Below, in pieces: positions 45,866-59,610 of a DNA stretch of 64,000 bases. Origin of the DNA: Rhyacichthys aspro. Its lineage: Eukaryota; Chordata; Actinopteri; Gobiiformes; Rhyacichthyidae. Location: the NCBI GenBank assembly GCA_036850595.1, contig CM072159.1, positions 5,731,978 to 5,795,977 on the forward strand, written 5' to 3'. The position numbers and the translations under genes are program-made. Under the pieces are notes generated by a model, which saw only the letters and a program-made list of their open reading frames with translations, made no database searches and was not told the DNA's origin. Position 1 is the stretch's first letter. Each line of letters begins with the position of its first letter.

Positions 45866-48800
45866 CAAAATCTGTGCAACCCGTGGATAGCGGTAGCCAT
45901 GTTTGTGTACCAGAAGAGACGTTTAAGACGGCAAGTTTGGAAGAAAGAACATGCCTTCTAAAACAGTAGGGTCATTTTACTTTTTGTACAAATACATCTC
46001 TGCTAGGGTCCAGTATATTGGCCTATTTTCTTTATTGTACGTGTAGTTTGGTAGAGCGCCTCACTCACGTAAACTCTTGTAATATGCCACCATCAAGGCT
46101 GCAGGACAGTCACATGTTAATGAATGTGTAATGAAACCCATCCCTTTATTCTCTAATAGATTTTAAACTGAACAAAACACCACATCTCTTCACACAGCTC
46201 AAAAATAACTTGTGTTTTCCATGATTTACAACCATAAGCTTTATCAAATTGTAAAAGCCTTCCTTTACCCTGTTCTAACCCCAAGTTCTGGGCTAACATT
46301 GCCAGATTAAATGCCTTTAAAGTAGGGCGTTGTTTTTTTTCCAGGAACACTTATAAACTTAATATTCAAGCACAACAGAACAAATTGCAAACTTGTCCTT
46401 TTCACCAATGCTAGCTGGTTGTTCTTGTAAAAATGCATGCTAACAAATTTTCCTGACTCTTTCCCTTTTTTTGCAAAATACCAGAAGGTCTTTCCATTGA
46501 ATTGTAAATTGTAGCCCCTCTCCACTGACGTAAGCAGGCCTTTGTTTTAGCAAAAGTGTTAGTGTTGCGTTGATCGGTTTCTTGTCGTCTTGTGCCAAAT
46601 CTCCAAACTGCTTGGAAAAGGGGTAACAGATTGTTTCTATGTTAATGTTACTTGTCAACCGGTGTGAGTTTTAAAAGGTATGTGCTGGCCTGTGTTTATT
46701 TGTGTATTGAGAGGAAAGTGAGACCAGTGTTTACCTGTGACCCACTGCCACTGCCCACAGGGGTTCTTTGATGCTATAGGGCAGTGTGAAATCCATTTGC
46801 ACTTCAGTGGACCAGGAGCTTTCATGCTGTTTTAATTAAATGAGCCGTAATATTTAATGTTTACCCAAGGATCTTTGGCATATTTAGGTCAAGTCCATAT
46901 ATATATATATACAAATATTTACAAAGAGTGTTTGACAAAATATCTCCATTCACACAACACAACTACAAAAGAGTGTAATAAGCGTTAATAACAGATTTTT
47001 CAGCAAAGGTTATTAAGGTTTGTTCACAGGTTCCAGATAAGCAATAGAAGGATGAGGTTTTTTGTTTGTTTTTTTACTGAAAAAAGTCTGATTAAATCTA
47101 AAATTGAAAATCCTTCTCTGGGCCACATTGGATATTTTTGCTGCAATTCTATGAGAGGCCACCGGTGGAATTGTCAAATGGTACCATTGGCACTAATATT
47201 GCTATTGTCTGTTTAATGTAAATGTGTACTACACAAAGCAACAGTGGTCAAAAGTGAATTGAGCTGTGATATATTCTTGTGCATAGACCAAGCTTTCTGT
47301 TTCTTTGTAACTTCTGTGCAACATCCAGCTCTATTTTAAAGAATCTAAAGAGAAATAGAAAAAAACCTTGTAGAATCTTTGTGATCTGAAAACACTATTC
47401 TTATGTAAATGGACAAGAAGAAAAGGTTTGTTCAGAGAAATGTCAGCTTACATGTAGATTAGCCCACCCTGAAAGCACTTGCTGATAGTGGCAGACAATC
47501 CATTCCAAGGTAGATTGTAAATACTTCATTCTTTATGCACATCTAGATTGTACTAAGATAGCAGTAGTGTAATTTAGTGTTCCTGCTAAGAGCTAATCTC
47601 TCTGTTGCCATGGTAATGACGCAGCAGCTCTCCAAATACTAATAAATAGATAGTTCTAAGGAGCTCGGCCGTCTCCTCGGTGACCAGAAGGACTTGAGCA
47701 ATGAGTCTGGACGCCCGACTAATAAACACACTTATCCGAGTCACTCCGCTGCTTGAGCAATGCTGAGAAATCCATCATGGATGAAAGTGAAGTTAAAGGG
47801 AGAGGTCGTTGTCGCTGACTCCTGACCTCGGTGTTAAACCTAAACAAAACTTCCAGAACAGAGACGTATGCCTCTGTCCTGAAGATGGCTGCTTTATGTT
47901 CTCCCACATGAGCTCTGACATCCATCAAAAGAAAGGGTCCTCGAAACATCTGTGTGATTACTGAAAGTCTCTCCCACCTCTCCCCAAGTGTGTAAGGATC
48001 TACATTCCTGCCATTCTTACGCTGAAGGTCGACTCTGTGCTTTCACAGTCGTGCAGGTAACGGCGTCACTCTTGGGCAGCTTCTGTAGTATCGTATCACA
48101 TTTTCATTCAAGGACAGAAATGATTCAGCAAGGTTTGGTTGTTTAGAATTAGCATAAACTAGCTAAGGCATAATTCACAATAAATCATTTGTGACATTTG
48201 ACGCATCTGTGGAGCATTTTTTATACTTCCACTGTATGTTTTACAAAACGGAAGTGTGTGGGTTTGACTTTAACTTCTACTTCTACTGCTTTGGTGATCA
48301 AATTAGAGGAGAAGCTTACCTACAGCAAAGTGTGACATGCCACAGTTCTGCTTTCTCATGCCTTTTATTTGAATGGTGTTTATTTGTGTTCTGTATTGGT
48401 AGAGGTGATGCCTGCAAGCTTGGCTGTAGGATTTAGGCTTTAGAAAGTCATATAAAGGCATTGTGTGTTTTCAAAAATCATCTTCACCTAACCCTAAGTA
48501 ATGTGTTGTATTTATTTAAATAGACCTATGCTGCCTCAATGGCTATGACACTTGATGATCTTTCTTAATCTTTCTTCTGTGGTTTCTTGCGCAGCATTTG
48601 TCGCCATCTTGAGATCTGGAGTGTTTGTTTTGAGCATTTGTAGTGGTGCCAGGGGACGAATAGAATTTGCTAAATACGTATGTAAGGACAGAATTATATA
48701 TCTTTTTTAAACTGAGGAAGGTAATACTGTATGTGTATATAAAATATCTGTTTAAAATATCTCACATTATTGTCTTCATCCCAAAACAGCCTCACTGAAA

Positions 48801-51800
48801 TCCATTCTCTGCTGTTATATGCGACATCACATGGTTTTTAAAAAGGTCATGAATGCTATAAACTTAAAAATTGGCGCCCATCTTTCTGGCTTTTCCTATG
48901 CCATTGTTGGCATAATCAACATGGCAGTAAAAACTCACCTGGTCAGACACAAGAAAACTTAGTATTAAACCCTTAACCATCAGGTACATCAGCTATATTT
49001 GAGTATTAATATTAGCATTCTGCTTTTAATAACAAGAAAGCAAAAATATGGCTTCCTAACTTAGAAACCGTGACCATTGTAAGAGCCCATGAATGCAGCA
49101 GTGACTCTTCTGTTGCCATGTGAGTAAATGTTGGCTGAAAGCACATTTTTGACTGTTATCTTAACATGCGGTTACAGTGTGTTGCTGAAATTGCAAAAGC
49201 CCAGCATTACTTTTCCAAAACGTCTGACATTTTTATCCAAGTTGGCATATTGGTTTTGGCCGATCAGGTGTTGGTCACATTGAACTTGAGCATTGTGCTG
49301 TAGGTCTCATGCTTCAGGCTGACTGACCACAGTGCTTCTTTCTTATAGGGAGTCTTCAAATGTATACAGTTTATTGTCATGCACATAGGAATGACTAAAG
49401 GAGGAACTAACAATCCACAAAATAGAGGAAGTAAATGTTTTTTTATCAAAATACTTTGTACCGTAAATTATAAGGTACAGTGACTAAAAGTCTGAAGCAA
49501 AACTGAGGACAGTGCCGAGGTGCTTTCTAAAGACTGACGAATCAGCTTGAATCAAATAAAAGGTATGTTTATAATACATTTGTTATTGTAATTTTCTTTT
49601 TTCTTTGTTCTTGCTATGGATTTAAGTACCAATAAGGCTAGGTCATAATATAGTAAAACCTTGTGGTCAAAACTCAAAGAGAAACGTCTCATCTTATCTC
49701 AGAGTCAGGTTGCCTTAGCATAGCCACTAAACATTGTGCATCTCTGTCTGGATGATTCATTAAGACACAAATGTGACTGCTGTTTGAAGCGGTTGGTGGC
49801 AAGAGTGGAAAGGTGAGCAAATACAGTAAATGTCAAGTGTGCTCACATTTGATTCACTCAATAAAATGGTACAATGTTGTTGGTGTGGCCCCTGTGTGGC
49901 AGTAGATCTACACTTAGCAGTAGAATTCCTCCTTCTTTGAGAGATTAGTCCCAAACCTTCCAAAACACCAATGTGGTAAGATCAGATTTTAGTGCAGTCT
50001 TCTGGGTTTTCAGTCGTTTTCACACCCAACGATGTGGTAGACTTGAAAAGACAAAAACACTTTCATAAATTTTTATATCACTTCTCGGAGGTCCTGGAAG
50101 CCTTCCTGAATGTCATGTTTGGAATGTGGTAGACTTGTTTGACTGGAGACCAAAGTTGCAACAATAGCAATTTTAGCGGGTTTAGTTTGTTTCACATTGC
50201 ATTCCATGACACAGTGGAGGACCTTCATCAACAGTTACTGATAAGAGACAACAAGGAAGGAGAAGAAACAAACCTCGTCTGTGGAGGTTCTCAGTCATCC
50301 TGGACATATTCAAGGTCCACTTCCTTTGTTCAGAGAAGAATTTTTTTACTCCTAAGGAAGCCATCTTTGTCAAATTGGAACAGCCTTCAAATCAACGTCC
50401 AGATGCCTTCTTTGAATTCTTTTAAGAAAAAAAACTTGTTCATCTATTGGTCTAAGGTCTGCTCCTTCAGCCAGTATATATCCTTATAATATTATTCAGC
50501 AAACTCTGATAAACAATTACCAAAGTCTTACTTTTTTAGAGTTTAGTTCCCATTCTCAAGTGCAGCCATTACTCACTGATTAGTTTTGGCAATGTTCACA
50601 AGCAACTGTTATATCTATTTAACCTATTTTTTGATATTTCATTAACAGCTGACCCCCCACGTCTGTCTTTGGGGCATTTTCCCACATTTTCACATAAGAT
50701 GCATGTTTGTTTTGCTGTTTTGCCCTCAGCTAATTCCTGCTTCGGGTTTGTTGTTACACTTTACAGTTTCTTTACATCATCATGTTTGTGCTTCAGTCTC
50801 AGTCAAAATCACACTGCATTGGATCAGTAAGCAGTGATTTTTAATGAAAGACACGGTGGAAGAAATGTTTGTTGAGTCAGAGTTTTCAAATCCCCATGGA
50901 CCACTCTCTGACACACTCCCATGTTGCATCTGTGCCGCGCTGATGTAATATGTGGTATCTGTCTCCAATAGTGTGATTTCATTAGAACGTATTAGAACAC
51001 ACCCAATAATAAACTGCAGAGAGGCCTGACACATGTGGTCGGGCTGTGATCTCATTGTCTTTGTTAGCAGTGCGTTTGGTGAAATCCCTTTTAATGGGTC
51101 ACAGTAAACGTCTTAAAGTCAGTGACACACCCAGTATCGGCCCAGTCTGTTGTGTGTGGTGTGCAAACAGAACACACTTTATTAGACAGTAATGTCATGT
51201 AAAATCTTACCTCATCGGAAAAGTTGATAAACAATTTGACGTATTTATGATGCTTTTGTTTAGTATAGGGCCAAATAAAGACAAAATAGATTGACTGGCA
51301 AGAAAAAAGTTAGTTGAAGGCCTTTGTTCATGTTTGAAGACATACACAGTGTTGGATGTTATGATTTGCATAACATGTATCAAGTAATTTCATGTGTTTC
51401 AAGCTGAAAAACTCCCCAAAACCCTGCCCAGATAAACTCAGGAAACACAGAGGGAAGATCCACTCCCAGATATAAATTATACATGCTCTTGTTCATTATA
51501 TATGGCACATCATATATCTGCAGTCTGCTTGGATGGCTTATAATTAGATGCATTATACAAATTAGATGAATATGAACCATATATCATATAGTTATCTGTA
51601 TGATTCGTGAAGGTTCCTGGAGTCATAGGAATAAACAAACTTCGCTTGTTCCATAGGCTTCTCTTCAGGACTTGTAAACCAGTAATGCAGTCTGAATACA
51701 AACAGTGTACATGTTAGAAGCTTTTCACAGTCATTTACACCTTAAGTTATCATAGGTATATCAATGTCACAAAATAACACCCATTAAGCTCTTTGCCAGT

Positions 51801-54800
51801 TCTTGTCCTTGTACTAGTTCGGTTCTGGAGACTCCAAACTTTGCTTTCTGTCGACCCTGCCTGTGTTTACTCCAGGATGAAAGCTTTTCACACTTACAGT
51901 ACATCATCAATGGAAGACAGTGATCAGTTCAGTTCAGTTCAGGCGACATTTTTGCACCGTTGGTAGATTTTGTTTTTAGCAATAAAACAGTAACTGGCAT
52001 CCAGACACAGTTAAAGTGACACAAAAGACACAAAACAGGCCAATGAAGTCAAAAGTACTGTTTCTGTTTATGGAACTGTAACCAAAGCAAATTCTTTAAC
52101 TGCACCTAAACTGCCGTAAACAGCATTGTAACCTCATTCCCTGTATTTTTGCACTGTGTCATACTTACTTCACTTGGTTTAGTTTTAAGAATTATGCCCA
52201 CGTGCCATGGAGCTTATTGCTCTGCTGCATTGCTGGGGGATTTGCAAGGACTGTGTTCATAGTGTCATACTTTCTCATATGTTTTCTTGTAACCTGCTTT
52301 ACTCAGACACGTGGAACTGATCATAGCAACTCCTACAAGGAAAGAAGCTTAGGCGACAGCCATTTACTAAATGAAAGGGTGTGTTATGCCACTTTACAAA
52401 TAATAACCCATGAACTGGATTTGGGTTGTCACCAGTCTTACCCAAGCTGTGATCTGTGGAAAAATTTATAGGCAAATTAAAATGTTATTTATTATTCTGG
52501 CTGTGATTTGGAAATAAAACATTTCTTTCAGTGGCTTTGGACAAACCAAAGGCTCAGAGTAATTAACCAGCTACAACTTAACGCTTTTTTTCCACCAGAC
52601 ATTGTGTTGTAACTGTGTAAGTACAGCAAACGTAAAAAAAACCTCAATTTGTGACATATTTATGTAATAATGCTCTATTAACCTGGATTGTTAGTGTGAT
52701 TTTCATATTACAGTCACGTTATATGTTGTAAATTGGTATTTTTATGGACCTGTAAAAGTCAAAACAGTTACACCTAAGGCTTTTATTCCCAGAACTGTAC
52801 TGTTTATAGTGTTTCTGTTCCACTTGTGCATTTGTGTATTCTTCACTGTATGTATTGGTTGTAATGATATTTATGGATCACTTTAATTAGTCCGTACATT
52901 GAATATAGCTGCGTAATATGGCAATGACTTAAAGGTGTAACCTCAAGACAACGTTAAGAAAACTCCATTCTATGTCATTAACATTACTTTATTGTTCTGT
53001 CGTGCAATTTTTTGGTGCATTGAAGTGTGTTATGGTAATAGGGCAGGGTTCAAAGTGCCCTTACTGGCCTGGTAGACATACAATAACAGTACAGTAACAG
53101 TGTTCTCAACAGTTTAGTGTATTCATTTGAATGCAGATTGTTTAAATTGTGCTACAGATCAGTGGATGCACCAGTGATTTGTGAGCCTCCTGCTCAAAAC
53201 TCCAAGACTTTTTGTTGCTTGAATGCCTCATTTATTTTCAGTTATCTATAGGTATTGTCGAATATATAGCATGTACTCAACTCAACCCACTATTGGATGA
53301 TATGTCTATGTTCTTTTCAAGGAAGTGTAGAGACTAGATAAAACAATAAACACACCCCAACATTACTTTTCTGGAGCTCATTCAGTTATGTCAGTGTTTT
53401 TGGTTCTAGAAAACTGTCTACAGATTAAAAAGCAATATCAAAAGTATTGCCAAAATATTCTTAGAGTAAGCCATTTTGCTCAGCCTTCTGTTGTGTTAGG
53501 TCATACTGGGTTAAGACTGGTTTTACTGCAGTGCTGTCTACAGTGGCGTGAGGTCAGGTCAAAAACACAAAACCATTCTCTTCTCTTCACTCAGACAGTG
53601 TGGGTTTGGTGTTTTGTGTGCAGAGATGGAAGTGCTTAAGCGGCTGAAGGGGTATCATTCACTGGCAAACCATGACTCAGCCCTTCACAGTCCACCACAT
53701 GACTCAACGCTAAATCCAACTCCTGCGCAGAGCTCTGATAGGGCGTATAACAGTACACCGGAGTGTGAAGGTGCATGTGGTGTGTGTTTGCAAGTGAAAG
53801 CAGAGGAATAAAAGCTTGTGTTTGGAAGTGTTAGCGTGTTGTATAAGGTCCGCTGCTGTGCGTTATGGCCTGGGAGAGCTGGAACAATGGGGGCATTGTG
53901 TGGGAAGCTGGCAGAGTGGAGAGAGGGAAAGGAGGATAGAGGAGGAGCCGAGAAAGGCAGATTAGAAGAGAGGAGATCAGCCAAAAGTGAAGGAATACAG
54001 AGACGTGAAGGAATAACAAAGTATAAAGAATGATAGATGTGGAGCAGGTAATGCACAAAGGGATCCACGCCAAATAAAAGAGAGCGCTGAAAGTGAAAAG
54101 GATAACATACTATAATGTACTCATGTGTAGTATATTCCTAAGGCAATGAAAGTCCAAGGCCTGCTGCTTTTGGACTCTGGAAAATAAGACATATATCAAC
54201 TGTAAACAGAAGAGCTTTCTAGGAGAAGGAGCAAAGTCAGGACATGAAGGAAACTGTAAAGAAATAAATGTCTCATCTCAAGTAAATATGGTGCTTATGT
54301 TTTAACCAACATATCAACATTTCATTAATAGCCTATTTTGTCCTTGGCTGATGCTGTTATTGGCAGGACAAAGGCTGAGGGGAGGGGTAGGGCTCTCCCT
54401 GACCTCTGTGTCTTGGGGTGCTGTAATAATTGGAAGAAATGTGCTGCGACTATTTACCGAGTACATCCTTGTGTTGTGTAATGAGTAAGTCCTTTTTCTG
54501 GAACTCCTTTGACAGCTGCTAAATGTCCTCCAGGTCCTTCAGGTCAGCAGTTTTCTTGTTGGCTCTAAGGAGACTCTCCTCCCTGCATGCTACAGCAGTT
54601 CAGCAAAGTTCAAGGTAGCACCTCAAATAAGGTTCAAAAATTGAATTGGTGGTGATAAAATCAAAAGGGGAATTAAGTGTCAGCCTTTCCTTACCCATGC
54701 AAAGATGGGTCAACACTGGGGTCTATGGCACACTATTATTTTGTCTACACATAAAAAACATCTTGTGATAACACAAGTCAATTAATTTGCAATTAATTTT

Positions 54801-57800
54801 CTGATTCTACGTGACAGTATTAATGAAAAGAGTTGTTATTGAAAATCAAGACACATTGTCACTTTAAATTATGGATAGTGTTGTTTTGCAGTCCAAAGAA
54901 CTTATTTTGTTCTTCCACATTTGTCATCCCTGGGTGAAGCAGGCCTGACCCACTGAGTTGGGAACAAGGGCTTCTATAACTTTCAGATGTTATGGCCACA
55001 GCTCAAAACCCACTGACATCAAAGTCTGGAGGAATCCTGCGCAGGAGCACTGCCTTGTTTAATATGTGGGGGATGCTGTGTGGGGATTTAGCTGGATATA
55101 TTTGGATAGATGAAACACAAATGTGTGTATTGTGCTTTCTGTATGGGAAAATGACCTGCAAACAACGTTTTAGGTTAAATTAGCAAGAAGGATATCTGCA
55201 CAGTAAGTCATCGAAAGAATACAAAAGCTATAGTCAGAAAGACAAACCAAGCATTGGGCCAGAGAACAAAAACATATTCATACCTCAGGCCCCGGCTACA
55301 TGTAACTGATATTTTTATAAATGCACTCTTTTCTCTTCGGGCCTCTCATCCATGTGCACAGTTTTCACCCGGCAAAGCTTTTGTAAGTAAGATTTGTCAG
55401 GTTTTTTATGTACACCACTCTTTTGTTTTTAGTAAATAAGCATAGGCATATCTACAGTAACAAAAAAAATGAAATGAAAGAGTTCAACCTGTTATGTCTA
55501 AATATTGCTCTCTCAGACTAAAGTGTCATTTACTGTTCTCTAACTAATTTACTGTTCTGTGTGGTTGTCGTTCAGAGCATTTGTATGTATGTTTAGCAAA
55601 ATATGTATATATAAACACACATGCATACTTAGCTAGGGCCTTAGTTTTGTAACAATGGACCAGCTCCTGTATGTCTGTTATGATTTGACTTTTTTCATGT
55701 TATAAGTATTTAAACTTGAGGAACAACTGATGCACTCGGGGCAAATCACAACAGTCAGGTTCCTATTGGTGCCTTGTATTCATCTTCAAATTTAAATTGT
55801 AATAGTCCCAGAATCTTTTGATGTATTCACACCTGAGGGAATTATAATTAGTTCAGTAGTATAACACTACAATAGTTACATGGTTCAGGTTGTCAGGACA
55901 TTGGGTCTTGGGTTTTGTTCATGATCACATCTGGGCCTTTCTGAAAAAAAAAAAGTTTGGATATCATGTTCTGTTAATTGCCAAGACCAAACCAGCTAAG
56001 TTCTGTAACTGAAAGCATTCTTGGTCAATAGCCACTGAAGTCTTTTAGGGATAATGAAAGTTGGTTATGTTGTGTCATCATTAATAACTCTTTAGGCATG
56101 ACTGTAATTACACAAACACAAAAAATGTTTTGACATCTTCTAGAAAAGGCTTGAAAATGTGAAAAAAAAAAATTCTTGGTATGGTATATGGCATTTAATT
56201 CTACTGAAAACTACGGTTTTATAGCCAGTGTAAAAATAATGCTGCTCAGTAGGGGCATGCAAGTCCAAACTGTTCTAAAAGGGATTGAACTCCCTGTCAG
56301 AAAAGATTCCACAGTCCAAAACAATAGTAAAGAAAAGCCTATGAGACTGTACTTAATTTTGAACTTAACACATTGCAGATAAACTTATGGAGCAAATGGG
56401 TGACTTATCACGTTAAGCGCATTATCCAATATAACTATGTACGATGTGGTCATATTTATCTTAATAACCTACAGGACTGTTATGTTCTTCCCTGGGGTTG
56501 ACTTTACATCTGTACAGACTCCCAGAGCAGGGAGTAGCCCGACACCTGACACAATAATAAATGTTCACTTAGCACAGACTAAACGCTCCTTAACTGTAAG
56601 AATAACATGTCAAACCAAAAATCCACCACTGTTGTGTTAAGACTTATTCCTGTAGTAACTATACAGTCCCCAAGTACCACTATACGTCCTGACCTTCCCT
56701 TTTTACATTGCCTTAAGAGGAAGTCTTGGTCTCAGCACTTGTCAAACATTTAGACCTGGTGCATTGCATTGAATTGTAATACAGTTGATCTAATGCAGAT
56801 ATTATTTAGCCTCTATTTTAAGGGTATGGTGTTCTGTTGAAATATCTGCTGCTTACATCTCCATTCTGAGGAACTCACTTTAATAATTACCGGCCAGATC
56901 ACCATCAAATCCAATTTCTTTATTTGCTGGGTCAAGAAAATGACATTTAATTTATCAATCTCTTGCTAAAACTATGTATGCTCAGAATTATGATCCATAT
57001 CAAGCTGATTTATGTTTTTTTTTTTAGGTCTCTTTTTTCTTATTATTTTTTTGATAATTTTGAAAAACGTATATTTGAATCTCCAACAATCATGTTTACT
57101 GTCAGTAGCTGGGGTCCAATGTACAATGATAAAAGCACACAAGATCACAGATTCAAACTAGGGTTAGGGGTTTTGTTCCATTCTATGTTTGGACTGGTTC
57201 CTTGGGGTTTCACACAGCAAATGACTTTCCTTGACGTCCTACATCCTGTTGTCTGCAGCTATGTGATTTCTGTTTCCTTATACACAACTGAACTGTAGAA
57301 CATCTGACGTCACCATATTGCGACCTGAGCCCATATTAAATCAGGAAAGCCTCCCCACTTGCCAATTTCCAATAAAAAAACTTTTAGACAATGTCTACAA
57401 GCTTTTTTTTTTTTGGTATGGTGGCCTGACAACAAGGCAAAGCTTTCACAACTAAATTTGAGTGGCCGATTCCAGCTCGGGTCATATGCTCAATGTCATT
57501 CCCTTCCTCTCAGCCAGTTTCCTGTTTGTCTACACTTTCTCTATCAAATAAAGGCTAAAATGGCCAAAAACAATCATCTTAAGCTTTTCAGCTATTTGTG
57601 ACAAATAAAACTCTAAAGCTATTGCTAACAGTAGTTTATGCCTGCCTGAATGTTGTCTTCAGTTTAGAGATATGCGGAAAGCCACTTCATTGAGATCTAC
57701 AATTAACAAAGTGATTTTAGTAAAGCAACTGCAAAAACTCACATTGGTTACATTTTGATTAATATCTATTAAATTTAAGTTGTGGTGTCAATTTGTGTTG

Positions 57801-59504
57801 ATTTGGATCCTAACCTAGATTAAAAAAAATGAGTTAATGCACTTAATCCTAAACTACAGTTTAAATTACATTATAAGGTAAAAAATAAATTAACCATGCC
57901 AATATGATTACATAGCCATCATGGTAATCAGACAACTATGTTTATTAAGATAGTACAGCAAAGTGCAGTATTTTTAGATTGACATTGCTATCTAATAACA
58001 GTGTTTTGTCAGTATGTTTACTGGTCATTTGGAGTCTTCATGTTCAACATATGTTATCTCTTATATGACTGTGTCATTCAGCTGCTCCTCAAACCTGAAT
58101 ACCAAGAGACACACTGAGGTCTCACAGTGAGAGACCATCCTAATTGGTCAAAGTGTCTGTGTTAATTAAGCATGTGTTATGTATATACGGATTCCTCTGT
58201 GGTGCCGATGTTTGAGTAATGACCTCACTCATATGGGCTGCAGGGTGGTCTTTTCATTGCTCATTAGAAAAACACACACCCTTCACACAGCCAGACTTTA
58301 TCACACTTTTCTAACAGGCATAGAGACACACAGAGTGGCAAACAGTGGGCATTTTGTTCTGCACTTGACACCCTCGGTCCTACACATCAGATGCATACAC
58401 TCAGGAAAACTCCAAAATGCTTTGCAACTTAGTCACTCCAACTCATCCTCACACACCCAGGTGCAGGAAAGCAGCAGAAATCCCCACTTTTCTTGTCCAA
58501 TCTCTTCCCTTTAAATACCATCCCATAAATTACTGCAAACACATACATGTAACAGAAAGCTTCCCCTTGCTGGCTCCAAGTGCTCCTATGAAAGTGTCAG
58601 GAATGTGTTCTGAGAGGCCATTGGCACTTCCTCTACTTTCTAGCAATGACGCCTCGCCTCCGGCATCAAATACCCCAGTGACTGCTCCCTCCAGATGAAT
58701 AAATAGGCTTTCATCTGCAGCTCCAGTATCTGGCATCATCACTCAGCTGCTCCTTTTAGTGCCTCTGATAATGATATTACAGCATCCACAGGACAAAAAT
58801 AATTGCTAATGGCGTAATGGGTTTTCTAAAGTAATTGTAAGGCAACAAACATATCACATACAGCAAAGACTGTATGATAGTCCTCAAAATACTTTTAATG
58901 CACAGCCTCTAGGTCATTTTGATTATCCAATTACTTCACTTCATCCACTTCCAGCAGAATAGGTATTCATTTCCCTTCACAGCAATTTCCAGAAGAGGTT
59001 GTGCAAAAGCAGGCAATTGTGCTTACTACCAAATACACACTTACTGTTAATATACCAACAGCAGTGCCAGTCATTTGTGGTAATTTGACAGTAAGCCTAT
59101 TGCAAACTATAACTTTACTTTTCTTTCAGTATTCTACTTAGATATGTTTAGCCATTACTTTACAGCTCATACTTCAACAGCTCATTAATATTTTATACAT
59201 GTTTTATATCATTGTAGTATTACACAGCTAAAGTTTGCTATACCATACAGTATGAAAGCTTCCTGTGCACATTTTAGGCACTTCAGGTGCAAATATTTAC
59301 AGCATTCAACTGTTTTACTGTTTTTATTGTATCTAAGCCTATTTGTGAAAGTGCAAATAACAGTGAATCATAATGATTCAATTAAACAATAGTAGAAAGG
59401 AGTGCTACTTGGATGTGACCAAAAAGTGATAAAAATATGTCATTTTGGTGCCCTTCAGTTTAGGGATCTCTCTTTATCACATAAAACAGAGAGGTCAAAA
59501 GGTA

Positions 59505-59610
59505 ATTTTGACCTTGTCCTGATGAAGTCCATGAGGCCGAAACACATTGGCATGAATTTAATGAAATAAGCCATGTTATAATACAGGCTTATTATCTTTT
59601 CACCTCAGCC
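59505..59610 (+). repeat. Dispersed repeat with 'CTGATGAAGTCCATGAGGCCGAAACACATTGG'
   Basis: The segment has the form tgatgaag...aggccgaaacacattgg, a diverged copy of a sequence class common in fish and frog genomes (usually ...CGAAACGCGTTGG). Its borders are not visible. Confidence 0.45.

Noticed and set aside
52202..52471. 89-codon frame with a hydrophobic, signal-like start.
   Set aside because: No homology, no splice or promoter signals, inside lpar1 intron 1; probably chance.
53685..54073. Overlapping Leu/Ser/Pro-rich minus-strand frames (127 and 80 codons).
   Set aside because: Shadow of a purine-rich plus-strand stretch (53,900-54,030).
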